This document shows positions 54,685 through 63,563 of a DNA stretch of 64,000 nt, in pieces. How positions within the stretch are numbered: the stretch's first letter is position 1; each line of letters opens with the position of its first letter. A program made the translations under genes and the position numbers. The notes below the pieces were generated by a model, which worked only from the letters and a program-made list of their open reading frames with translations, was not told the DNA's origin and did no database searches. The stretch spans positions 1 to 64,000 of the forward strand of contig NZ_JAMQBK010000060.1 of assembly GCF_023701485.1 (NCBI RefSeq). Reading direction: 5' to 3'. Source of the DNA: Aporhodopirellula aestuarii (GTDB taxonomy: Bacteria; Planctomycetota; Planctomycetia; Pirellulales; Pirellulaceae).

Positions 54685-56046
54685 CTAAGCGGAGAGATTC
54701 GAACCGACGTCGGTGCGATACGCCGCCATCGCCGGAACGATCCCGGCCAAGAGGCTCAGAAGGATCACAAACGGCAACAAGAGCCACTCAAACTGGCTCA
54801 CCGAAAACAGCCCCACCTGGACACCGGTTTGCTGTTCGATAAACGTTCCTGCACCATAAATCGCGATGTGCGCGAGCAGCCATCCGGCCGCACCACCGAT
54901 GATCGCGATGATCAAACTTTCAAACAGGATCACCCACGTGACGCTGCCACGCCGCGCCCCAAGAGCTCGCATGACGGCAATGTCCCGCCGACGATCATTC
55001 ATCGAATTGTAGATCGCGACCAACACGCCAAATGCCGCGACCACGCAAGTAATCAACGTGATCACCAACAGCGCCGACAATAGGGGTCCGACGATCATGG
55101 ACATCAATTTATTGATCTCGCCGATTGGTGCGGCGGCCTGAGCACGACCGCTCTCGTTGATCCGGTTCTGCATCCCTGGCGCAAACATCACGTTGCCGTT
55201 TCGAACCAGGATCGAAGTCACTTCGCGTTCGGGAATCATCAACAGCGGCGGACGTGGATCATCGGGGTCGCGTTCCGGAGGTACGATAATCGCATCATCT
55301 TCAATCGGTTTGGCGTGACCTTCGAGCAAATAAAAGCCTTCCAAATTAACAAACACCGCACGATCGTTTGGTGTCCCCGTTGGCGACATCACACCGACGA
55401 TTTGGAACCCCTGACCGTGCCCTTTCCCTTCCGGATCTCCGTGGGTCGGATTCATCGTGTCGCCGACACCGAGCCCGGTTTGAGCCGCAACGCGAGACCC
55501 CAGCACACATTCGAAATATTGGTTCTCCGGGGTGAATGTTTTTAAGGCGCGGCCATCTTGGAATGTAAACGGTTGATCGACCTCCGGTCCGTGTCGCAAC
55601 TTTTCAAAGAAGTCCGGTGTCGTTCCCACCACGCGGAACTCACCGAAATAGTCGCCCAACGCCAACGGGATCGCATACCCGCCGGCAACAAATCCCGCGT
55701 AGACTCCGTCTCGCTCCCCGAGTGCTGGATCGCCACCATATTCACGCACCATCCGGGCTCGTTCCTCGGCGGGAAAGAACTCCATGAATTCGGTGTATGG
55801 CAAATTCTCGATCGGTTGGCTGAGGTAGTACACGCTGTTGAGCGTCAACTGCAACGCACTCCCACGCGGACCAACGACGAGGTTGTATCCCACCGCCGCA
55901 TTGCGGACGAAGGCTTCACTGACGATGCCATAGATCGCCATCACCAGCACGACCAATCCGACCCCGAGCATCAGGGACAACGTGGTCAAGAAACTAGACA
56001 GCGCGCGATAACGAAAGTTTCGCCACGCGATAAACAGGAGATTCAT
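54685..56046 (-). CDS. ABC transporter permease, MacB/LolCDE (FtsX) type
   Basis: 453 aa. One N-terminal helix (FLTTLSLMLGVGLVVLVMAIYGI, split here at SLMLGVGL) precedes a periplasmic domain of about 230 residues. Three further helices follow near 315-340, 365-390 and 420-445, with the FtsX-like motif NDRRRDIAVMRALGARRGS. Such permeases move lipoproteins, peptides or antibiotics, or act as mechanotransmitters. It lies 4 bases after its ATPase gene and 20 bases before the ArsS-like gene. Confidence 0.92.
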   Translation of the reverse strand: MNLLFIAWRNFRYRALSSFLTTLSLMLGVGLVVLVMAIYGIVSEAFVRNAAVGYNLVVGPRGSALQLTLNSVYYLSQPIENLPYTEFMEFFPAEERARMVREYGGDPALGERDGVYAGFVAGGYAIPLALGDYFGEFRVVGTTPDFFEKLRHGPEVDQPFTFQDGRALKTFTPENQYFECVLGSRVAAQTGLGVGDTMNPTHGDPEGKGHGQGFQIVGVMSPTGTPNDRAVFVNLEGFYLLEGHAKPIEDDAIIVPPERDPDDPRPPLLMIPEREVTSILVRNGNVMFAPGMQNRINESGRAQAAAPIGEINKLMSMIVGPLLSALLVITLITCVVAAFGVLVAIYNSMNDRRRDIAVMRALGARRGSVTWVILFESLIIAIIGGAAGWLLAHIAIYGAGTFIEQQTGVQVGLFSVSQFEWLLLPFVILLSLLAGIVPAMAAYRTDVGSNLSA

Positions 56047-56050
56047 TCGG

Positions 56051-56728
56051 TCAGACCTGTTTCAGAGCGGGAATGTGGTTGATGTCTTCGAGTCGGTCGA
56101 TTCGTTCAAACCGACCCGCTACTTCCATACTGTGTGTCACCATTAACAACGCGATCGATTCATCGCGACAGGAATCGATGATCAGATTCAGCACCAAATC
56201 GGCGCTGGCGGGATCAACGTTCGCAGTCGGTTCATCGGCGAGCAACAACTTCGGCCGCCCAGCCAGCGAGCGGGCGATCGCGACCCGCTGCTGCTGACCA
56301 ACGGATAACTGTTTGGGGCGGTAGTTCGCCCGATCCGCCAATCCCACTCGGTCGAGCAAGTCCATCGCGCGAGCATGGTCGACTCGCCCATTGCCGAACG
56401 ACATGCCGAGCTTGACGTTCTCCAGTGCGGAAAACGCCGGCAGCAGATTAAAGGTTTGAAAAACGTAGCCGATGGTCGCCGCTCGAAACCGATCGCGTCC
56501 CTGTTCGCTGAGCCGCGTCAGCTCAATATTGTCGATCCGGATCGATCCCGACGTGGCCGCCAACATCCCAGCGATCAGATGCAACAGCGTCGTTTTGCCG
56601 CCACCACTTTCTCCGATCAACGCGACCTGTTCGCCGTTCGCGATTTCGAACCGGGGGACGTCGAGCACGGTCAGCTCCCCGCCACCGGGCTGCTGAAACT
56701 TTTTGATGAGGTTCGCGATCGTCAACAT
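56051..56728 (-). CDS. ABC transporter ATP-binding protein, LolD/MacB type
   Basis: 225 aa. Walker A GESGGGKTT at 39-47, Q-loop FQTFNLLPAFSALENV, signature LSVGQQQRVAIARSL from 141, Walker B LLLADEP at 161-167 and the switch His in VTHS. Size and motifs fit the LolD/MacB group. A Shine-Dalgarno AAGGA lies 10 bases upstream. It is first in the operon with the permease and the ArsS-like protein. Confidence 0.95.
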   Translation of the reverse strand: MLTIANLIKKFQQPGGGELTVLDVPRFEIANGEQVALIGESGGGKTTLLHLIAGMLAATSGSIRIDNIELTRLSEQGRDRFRAATIGYVFQTFNLLPAFSALENVKLGMSFGNGRVDHARAMDLLDRVGLADRANYRPKQLSVGQQQRVAIARSLAGRPKLLLADEPTANVDPASADLVLNLIIDSCRDESIALLMVTHSMEVAGRFERIDRLEDINHIPALKQV

Positions 56729-56827
56729 AGACGGGAATCCTTGCTAATTGGCATCTTGATAGGCAAGCGAAGAAACGGCGAGCCCGTGAAATGGGGCCGG
56801 GCTGTTGGATTTCCCGGCCGATAAGAA

Positions 56828-57406
56828 TCATCCACGCCGTATCGCTCGTTGAAGTCCGCGATCGGCATCGCGTTTCTTGATCGTCTCGCGTTTATCGTGC
56901 AGTTTCTTACCTTTGACCAACCCCATCACGCACTTGGCGATGCCGCGGTCATTGAAATAGACCCGCAAAGGAATCAACGTGAGCCCTCGTTCGAACGCTA
57001 GACCGGCGAACTTGTTGAATTCTTTCTGATGGACGAGGAGTTTGCGGGGACGGCGGGGGTCATGATTCCACAACCCGGCGTTGGAGTATTGTGCGAGGTC
57101 AGCGCCCACCAGCCACAACTCGCCGCTCGTGACGCGAATGTGCGCTTCATCGAGCGACAATTTGCCTTCGCGCATCGATTTCACTTCGCTGCCGGTTAGC
57201 ATCATGCCACACTCGATCGAATCCAAAATCTCGTAGCGGAATTTCGCTTTGCGATTCTCCGCGACCGGCGTGGTCGACGGTGCCGCCGACTTAGCGGATT
57301 TCGAGCCCTTGCCACTTTTTTTGGCTTTCGTATCGGCTTCCTTGCGGCCGGCGGCCGTCAGGGTGGTTTTGTGCGATCTGGTTTTTGACTTCGACATGGC
57401 AGGCAT
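56828..57406 (-). CDS. smpB: SsrA-binding protein SmpB
   Basis: 192 aa. It delivers tmRNA to stalled ribosomes. The conserved domain starts near residue 53 (RKAKFRYEILDSIECGMMLTG, split at ILDSIE) and continues with GSEVKSMREGKLSLDEAHI and KLLVHQKE; the basic end KGKKLHDKRETIKKRDADR, split at HDKRETI, is intact. The first 50 residues are a Lys/Ala/Ser-rich extension longer than usual. Starts at 57406 or 57397 are both possible. No ssrA gene was recognised in the window. Confidence 0.94.
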   Translation of the reverse strand: MPAMSKSKTRSHKTTLTAAGRKEADTKAKKSGKGSKSAKSAAPSTTPVAENRKAKFRYEILDSIECGMMLTGSEVKSMREGKLSLDEAHIRVTSGELWLVGADLAQYSNAGLWNHDPRRPRKLLVHQKEFNKFAGLAFERGLTLIPLRVYFNDRGIAKCVMGLVKGKKLHDKRETIKKRDADRGLQRAIRRG

Positions 57407-57565
57407 TGTATCGCGAAGACAGGAATGGGAAGCAGTGGGGGCGGCAATGGTGAGATTTTGGTCTCGTGTCTACAATGGGTTCGCAGCCGATCCCGAACAC
57501 TCGGGAACTGACTCCGCAACCTGCGTCCTCCGCAAAATTTTCTCTCGTTTGAACTGATTGATCCG

Positions 57566-58513
57566 ATGGCTTTTCGATTGCCCGTTGTTTCCGCCCCCGA
57601 AATGCCCGAAGGCACCTCCGTGAGCGCCACCGGGCGTCTACCGCGATGGCTGAAACGGCCGATCCCGAAATCGAATTCAAACCATCTGACGGATCATTTG
57701 ATGGATGAACTCGGGCTCGAAACAGTCTGCGAAAACGCCAAATGCCCCAACCGCATGGAGTGTTACAGCCAACAAACGGCAACATTCATGATTCTGGGAA
57801 ATGTCTGTACGCGGCCCTGCGGATTTTGTGCGGTCCATCGTGGACGCCCCCCCGAAGCTCCGGCTGCCGATGAACCAGATCGAATCGCCCAAGCGGCCGA
57901 AAAGCTGGGACTCAAACATGTCGTGATCACGTCGGTCACCCGCGATGACCTACCCGATGGCGGGGCCGATCACTTCTACCGCTGCGTTGTCGCGGTGCGG
58001 GAACGGACCGGGGCGACAACAGAGGTGCTGACCCCCGATTTCGTCCATTGCAAAGAAGCGTTGGGTCGGGTCATCGAAGCCCGCCCCGATGTTTTCAATC
58101 ACAATATGGAAACCGTGCCACGACTCTACCGCCGCGTCCGCGGACCCAAGAGCGACTACGCGTGGACGCTGCAAATGATGCGTGAGGTCAAAAAATATGA
58201 CTCGCGCGTCAAAACCAAGAGCGGACTGATGCTTGGTCTCGGTGAAGAACGCGGCGAACTACTCGACGCCCTGTCGGACCTACGTGACCACGGCGTCGAT
58301 TTCCTGACACTCGGCCAGTACCTCCAACCGGGCGAAAAATATTTGCCCGTCGTGCGTTACGTTCCACCAGAAGAATTCGACGAACTCGCCGACCTGGCTC
58401 GCCAGATCGGATTCACCAAAGTCGCCGCGGGCCCCTTCGTACGCAGCAGTTACCACGCCCGCGATATGGCGGAAACGGAAGTCGAAGGGACACCAGCCGG
58501 AAACGGGATCTGA
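57566..58513 (+). CDS. lipA: Lipoyl synthase
   Basis: 315 aa. It inserts two sulfurs into protein-bound octanoate using radical SAM chemistry. The auxiliary cluster motif C55-x4-C60-x5-C66 (CENAKCPNRMEC) and the radical SAM motif C81-x3-C85-x2-C88 (CTRPCGFC) are both complete. The C-terminal FVRSSYHA supplies the serine ligand of the auxiliary cluster. The N-terminus is about 25 residues longer than E. coli LipA. No lipB is adjacent. Confidence 0.97.
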   Translation: MAFRLPVVSAPEMPEGTSVSATGRLPRWLKRPIPKSNSNHLTDHLMDELGLETVCENAKCPNRMECYSQQTATFMILGNVCTRPCGFCAVHRGRPPEAPAADEPDRIAQAAEKLGLKHVVITSVTRDDLPDGGADHFYRCVVAVRERTGATTEVLTPDFVHCKEALGRVIEARPDVFNHNMETVPRLYRRVRGPKSDYAWTLQMMREVKKYDSRVKTKSGLMLGLGEERGELLDALSDLRDHGVDFLTLGQYLQPGEKYLPVVRYVPPEEFDELADLARQIGFTKVAAGPFVRSSYHARDMAETEVEGTPAGNGI

Positions 58514-58806
58514 ACCGGTGCGAACGCGCGGGCGGTGCGGACGCATGCTAGCAGTCCCATCCGCCGGCAAATGGCTTCACCGAAATGCGGGCAGACGCCT
58601 TTGTGATTCGAATCTGATTCGGTGATCCGTCTCAGACTGGGTGATCCGAATTGGGCGTTCAAACAGGCGATTTCGAGTTGGGCGATACGCGAAAAACCGT
58701 GCCAAAGACGCCTCGCGTCATCGCTCGGGTTACAATCGGTGCTGTTCTTACAGCTCCTGAGCGCGTTCTCATCGTCCACGCCTTCCACACCCATTTTCTC
58801 GCCGAC

Positions 58807-60153
58807 ATGCCGTCATCCGATGAACGACCGCGAGCGGCACTGCCGTGGATCATCGGACTGATTTTGATCGGGGCCGCCGCCCTCAATCCGCTCGACTTCA
58901 TCACCAGTGCGTCCGAGTACGATCGAGCGACCAGCTCCACGGGCGTCCAAACACTGCTGAAACTCGTTTTGGCCGGAGCGGCGTCGCTGATCGGTGCCGC
59001 CGGACTGCTACTGAGCCCGCTCACCCGAAGATTGCTCAACAGCGTACCGGGCGCGGGGCTCCTAGCCCTCGGCGGAGTGTTTTGTCTGACCAGTTTTTTT
59101 TCAGCTCCTTCGGTTCGGCTCATCGGCATCGCGTCCGCGCTGATCTACATGGGTTACTTACTTTTCATCACGACAGCACTCGCCACGCTGGGCGTAAAAC
59201 GCGTGATGATTTGTTTGGTAGTTGGCACCTCGTTTTACCTGTTGTTCACTTGGGGGCTGCTCATCCTGATCCCCGAAAAAGGGATGTTCATCGAATACAT
59301 CAGTGCCACCGATACGGTGACACGCATGGGAGGAACCGGACATCCAAACCTGATCGCAAAAGCCGCCGTCATGACCGGTTTGATGGGCCTCGCATTCATG
59401 ACCGGCCGGTCCGACGATCCCGCGCCGCCCGACCTTTCTGAAGCGGGGCCTGAGCCTGGACAAGGGAAAGATCCACTGGCGGTCGCGACACTGGGACCGT
59501 GGTGGCGAATCATTTGGAGCGGTGTCGTGCTGGTCGCGGCCGCGACCACTCTGGCGACAATCAGCCGAACGGCCATTCTCGCTGGCATCGCTGCGGCCGG
59601 CATGATGTTGATCAACCGCATCTACGGTCGCGGAGGACTCGTGATCGCGATCACTTCAGTTGCCTCCCTTTCGCTCCTCATTGTGGCCGTTTCACTTTGG
59701 ACGGGTGAAGGCCCATTCTCGGAGTCCGCAGTCAGCGTGGTCACCAAAAGCGGTGACGTCGAAGAACTCACCTCACTAACCGGGCGAACTGTCATTTGGA
59801 AAGAAGCGATCGGTTTGATCGCGGAGAGACCGTTAACGGGATGGGGCCTCGATAGTGCCGCAACGATCATGAGCCGCGAAGCCACCGGGACTCACAACCT
59901 GCTGTTGCATGTTTCGTTTTCAGCGGGCCTGATCGCGGGCGGATTGATGTTCGGATTGTTGACGTGGTCGTTGCTATTCGGCGTCACATCGCAATATGAA
60001 TGGATCCGCGGCGTGATGGTTTTCATTCTCATATCGGGTTTGGTCGAAGACACCATCTTGGAATCCTTCCCAACGATGTTGACGCTCCTGTGGATCGTCG
60101 GGCTGCTCGCCCCAATCTTGGCCTACCCGAGGAATCCTATTGAAGCTCTTTGA
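58807..60153 (+). CDS. O-antigen ligase-like polytopic membrane protein
   Basis: 448 aa from the ATG at 58807. About ten membrane helices with a large central loop around residues 325-375 and, after it, the Wzy_C-like motif RPLTGWGLDSA near 342-352 and a late THNLLLHVSFSAGLIAGGL. This layout suits ligases or polymerases of surface glycans. A longer in-frame start at 58651 adds no membrane sequence. The last 17 bases overlap the end of the convergent sulfatase gene. Confidence 0.83.
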   Translation: MPSSDERPRAALPWIIGLILIGAAALNPLDFITSASEYDRATSSTGVQTLLKLVLAGAASLIGAAGLLLSPLTRRLLNSVPGAGLLALGGVFCLTSFFSAPSVRLIGIASALIYMGYLLFITTALATLGVKRVMICLVVGTSFYLLFTWGLLILIPEKGMFIEYISATDTVTRMGGTGHPNLIAKAAVMTGLMGLAFMTGRSDDPAPPDLSEAGPEPGQGKDPLAVATLGPWWRIIWSGVVLVAAATTLATISRTAILAGIAAAGMMLINRIYGRGGLVIAITSVASLSLLIVAVSLWTGEGPFSESAVSVVTKSGDVEELTSLTGRTVIWKEAIGLIAERPLTGWGLDSAATIMSREATGTHNLLLHVSFSAGLIAGGLMFGLLTWSLLFGVTSQYEWIRGVMVFILISGLVEDTILESFPTMLTLLWIVGLLAPILAYPRNPIEAL

Positions 60154-61657
60154 TCGAACCCGGCCCGCGAACTTCGCTACCACGGCGTTTTTGCAGACTG
60201 TCACCCAGAGTTTCACGATACCGTTCAGCTTCCGCACTTAGCCGAGATGCGACCTCGGGGTGGCTGTCGATGACATTCACGCTCTCATTCGGGTCATTGT
60301 CGAGGTCGTAGAGTTCGAGCCCTGCATTGACCATCTGATAGCCGCTCGGCATCCCATTGGTACCACCGCTTTTTCCAGCGAGCGTGCGATAGCGATGAGG
60401 GAAAACGAGTTTGAATCGTTCGTTTCGGATCGTTTGCAATTGGCCACCCCCGTAATAACCAACCAGCGACCGATGCGGAGTCACTGCTCCCGGAGCACCG
60501 ATCAACAGATCGACAATGGACTCACCGTCAATCTTCTTATCCGACAAGGGGACACCCACCAGTTGAGCGATTGTGGGCAGGATATCAATCGTCGAACAAA
60601 GGTGCTCGCAACTCGAACCGGCTGGCACGCGTCCGGGCCAGTGCATTAGCGTCGGTTCACGACAGCCACCCTCCCACATGGTTCCTTTGCCCTCACGCAG
60701 CCTACCCGTGCTGCCGGCATGATCGCCATACGATAGCCATGGCCCGTTATCGCTCGTGAAGATCACCAGTGTATTGTCGGCATGATGACTTCGCTCGATC
60801 GCACTCAAGATTTCGCCGACAGACCAATCCACTTCCATCATCACGTCGCCAAACAAACCCGCGCCACTCTTGCCGGCAAATCGCTCGGAAACATATAGCG
60901 GCACATGAACCATCGGATGTGGAAGGTACAAGAAAAACGGCTCTTCTCGATCGGTATCCTCAATGAACTGCACGCTCCGCCGCGTGAGTTCGACGGTCAT
61001 CTGTTCTTGATCCGAAGGCTGAACATCCGCATTCACGATTTCAACTTGCGAGCCAGCCTTGGCCTGCATGATCGGCAGCGGCGGCCAATTCCCTGGGTCA
61101 TTCGGATCTTTTAAACGCCTGCGGATCGTGTCGGGATGCAACGGCCACATGTCGTTGCTATACGGAATGCCGTAAAACTCATCGAACCCTTGGTGGTGCG
61201 GCAGGAACGGTTCCAAGTGCCCTAAATGCCACTTTCCGAAACAAGCCGTCCGATACCCTGCTGCTTTGCATATCTCGGCGATCGTCGTTTCCTCAGGAGC
61301 CAGACCGATACGAGATTTGGGACCGAGTGCACCCGAAATACCAACGCGGCGGTGATAACAACCCGTTAAGAGTGCCGACCGGGACGCTGAACAAACGGCC
61401 GACGATACGACGAAATCCGTAAAGCGGCGACCTTCATCTGCCATGCGATCAAGATTCGGCGTCGGGTACTCCGATGCTCCGAATGGGCCGATATCTCCAT
61501 ATCCCATGTCGTCCATGAATATCAAAACGATACTCGGACGTGCCCCCGAAACATCCTCAACAGAAACACCAGATGCTGCGGCCGCAAAACTCGAAAGCGG
61601 TCCAGCGCAGAGCAAGCTCGTAATGAAACGAATAATAAACTGATTGATTCGCGGCAT
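60137..61657 (-). CDS. Secreted formylglycine-dependent sulfatase (CSASR type)
   Basis: 506 aa from the ATG at 61657; an ATG at 61669 and a TTG at 61699 are alternatives. The maturation motif CSASR is at residues 89-93, with the metal-binding FMDDMGYGD near 47-55 and IFTSDNGPW later. A signal peptide (FIIRFITSLLCAGPLSSFAAAA, split at SLLCAG) precedes the domain. The motif C-S-A-S-R is also a recognised formylglycine context, so this may be matured by the same enzyme as the CTPSR sulfatase at 14.4 kb. The gene is 69 bases after the stop of the peptidase gene and on the same strand. Confidence 0.92.
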   Translation of the reverse strand: MPRINQFIIRFITSLLCAGPLSSFAAAASGVSVEDVSGARPSIVLIFMDDMGYGDIGPFGASEYPTPNLDRMADEGRRFTDFVVSSAVCSASRSALLTGCYHRRVGISGALGPKSRIGLAPEETTIAEICKAAGYRTACFGKWHLGHLEPFLPHHQGFDEFYGIPYSNDMWPLHPDTIRRRLKDPNDPGNWPPLPIMQAKAGSQVEIVNADVQPSDQEQMTVELTRRSVQFIEDTDREEPFFLYLPHPMVHVPLYVSERFAGKSGAGLFGDVMMEVDWSVGEILSAIERSHHADNTLVIFTSDNGPWLSYGDHAGSTGRLREGKGTMWEGGCREPTLMHWPGRVPAGSSCEHLCSTIDILPTIAQLVGVPLSDKKIDGESIVDLLIGAPGAVTPHRSLVGYYGGGQLQTIRNERFKLVFPHRYRTLAGKSGGTNGMPSGYQMVNAGLELYDLDNDPNESVNVIDSHPEVASRLSAEAERYRETLGDSLQKRRGSEVRGPGSIKELQ

Positions 61658-61726
61658 GACCGATCCCATGAGTGACCTTGCGTGCCGAGTCCAATACAAA
61701 ACGGCTCGGCGACGCTGCCACCATAA

Positions 61727-63481
61727 TCAATTCAGAAGCAAACGTGTTGCTCCGGTCGCCCACGCATCCACGCCCTGCACAAATCCACGAATGACGACTG
61801 GTCCGTTCCAACTCTCAGGAAGCGGAATGACCGCCATCCCGCTTTCGCTGACATCGACCGGAAGAGACACCTGGCCGAGTGTGCATCCGTGAGGGTCATC
61901 GCGATCGTTTGTATCACCGCCGGATTCAATCGGCGGTGCAGCGGTGAGCGGCCGGTCAACGCACACCGTCAACGTACCCGCGATCGGACTCGTCACGCTC
62001 ACACATACTTTGCGGCCCGCTGACTCCTGCTCATCGGTCTCACTCTCGGTACTTTCAACTGTCATCGTGAGTTCCTGAGGTCGCTGCAGTCGCAGCGTGG
62101 GGTCTCCGAGCAGTTGATATAAACCGGCATGCTCACGGCGTTCATCCGCCAGATTGCTGCCGGCCGGCGAAATCAATCCAGCCAACCCGTCCACCATCAT
62201 CTGGGTCGTTGAAACGGGAGCGGCAGTACCCTGCGGAGCCCCACCCACGGCAGGATTTTTCTGTAGCCGATGAATCGCAGCGAGCATCGCATCACCAAGC
62301 CGTTCGGGCGAAGTCTCGTCACCAATCGGCTTGTATGCCGACTCGAGCAAACCGAGACCAAACCTCGCGTTCCCATAAGGCATCGTCAAACGGCTCGCCG
62401 CGATCACCGCGATCGGTCCGCCTTCGGCGAGCAGCATACGTTCTGACAAACAATCCCCGGGGGCATCATACGCGCCCGCATAACACGCCAACAACACAGC
62501 GATCGGCGATCGATGAGGATCACCTTCTAAATGGGCGGCGGTCTCGTTGTTGAGCAAAGACTCGACCTGCCATTCTTGGTCGCCGGTCTCGGGATTCCCG
62601 TTCGAAGGTTTTGTCGTCGGCTGTGACAAACCATTCGCATCCTCAGTCGAACGCGTCAGGAAATCGAGACGATCGACGCTGCCGTGCCCCGCATACACCC
62701 AAAACCTCGCGCCGCTGCGGTATCGCTGAATCACCGCCTCACCAAACGAACGACCCACCGGGCAAAACGCATGTCCGGGACTCGCATAAGCGATCTGAGG
62801 TTTAGCATCCGCCGGCAAAACACTCGTTAACACCGTTCGCGTCACCGATTCGATCGCGCCATCCACCAGTGCGCCAAAACCGCCCACGCCCGCCGTCAGT
62901 TGCAGACAACGGCGCCACGAGCCGAAATCAGGCGACGACTCATAAGAAACAATGCGACTGACCAAACCTGCCAACTGCTCCGGTGTAACCACCGGCAACC
63001 TACCGACGATGACATCCGAAATACCATCTCGATCGAAATCGGCGTATGGTAAATCAGTCGGATAAGTCGGAGTGGATCCGTATCCCGCGGTAACTTGGGA
63101 ACGCAAATAGAATGTCGGAATTCGACTCAATTTACCTGAACCGGTTACGGTACCCGCTCCGCCTTGGGAACCGAATGAAGGTGCATCCCCGACTAGAACG
63201 ACGTACTTCGTGTCGGGGCTACTGGTCTTCTGAATCGCTGCAGACATCCCATCGGTAGTCTGCTGTGGCTGACAAAATGCGAGCGTCAACCCTTCGGCCC
63301 GTCGAAGTGCACACCATGGTGCGAGTGCATCACGGTATTCATCGCCGCACACCACCACAACGTCTGCGGCCTGCGTCCATGTTGATAGCGCGAGCACGCA
63401 AACAACGCTGAATGATCGGACTAACGTCGACACGAATTGAACCCCATGACAACCGCTATTAAATACAAACCATCGGCTCAT
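61727..63481 (-). CDS. Exported gingipain-like peptidase (family C25)
   Basis: 584 aa from the ATG at 63481. A signal peptide spans about 15-38 (FSVVCVLALSTWTQA). The peptidase core has the catalytic His266 in VYAGHGS and the catalytic Cys333 in VLLACYAGAY, with the VVLVGDAPS strand and the YADFDRDGISDVIVGRLP segment (split at GISD) upstream, as in gingipains. A C-terminal region of about 120 residues looks beta-rich. No type 9 secretion tail is obvious. It lies upstream of the sulfatase on the same strand and may be co-transcribed with it. The substrate is unknown. Confidence 0.85.
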   Translation of the reverse strand: MSRWFVFNSGCHGVQFVSTLVRSFSVVCVLALSTWTQAADVVVVCGDEYRDALAPWCALRRAEGLTLAFCQPQQTTDGMSAAIQKTSSPDTKYVVLVGDAPSFGSQGGAGTVTGSGKLSRIPTFYLRSQVTAGYGSTPTYPTDLPYADFDRDGISDVIVGRLPVVTPEQLAGLVSRIVSYESSPDFGSWRRCLQLTAGVGGFGALVDGAIESVTRTVLTSVLPADAKPQIAYASPGHAFCPVGRSFGEAVIQRYRSGARFWVYAGHGSVDRLDFLTRSTEDANGLSQPTTKPSNGNPETGDQEWQVESLLNNETAAHLEGDPHRSPIAVLLACYAGAYDAPGDCLSERMLLAEGGPIAVIAASRLTMPYGNARFGLGLLESAYKPIGDETSPERLGDAMLAAIHRLQKNPAVGGAPQGTAAPVSTTQMMVDGLAGLISPAGSNLADERREHAGLYQLLGDPTLRLQRPQELTMTVESTESETDEQESAGRKVCVSVTSPIAGTLTVCVDRPLTAAPPIESGGDTNDRDDPHGCTLGQVSLPVDVSESGMAVIPLPESWNGPVVIRGFVQGVDAWATGATRLLLN

Positions 63482-63563
63482 CCAACTTTCCTTCCGTGTA
63501 ACCACATCTGTAATCCCTTTGTTTGCATGACGACGAAGCTCTTTCACATCGCCGCTCCGCCCT

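Noticed and set aside
59158-59621. Minus-strand frames opposite the O-antigen-ligase-like gene
   Set aside because: They are shadows of the membrane protein; no signal, motif or sensible start.
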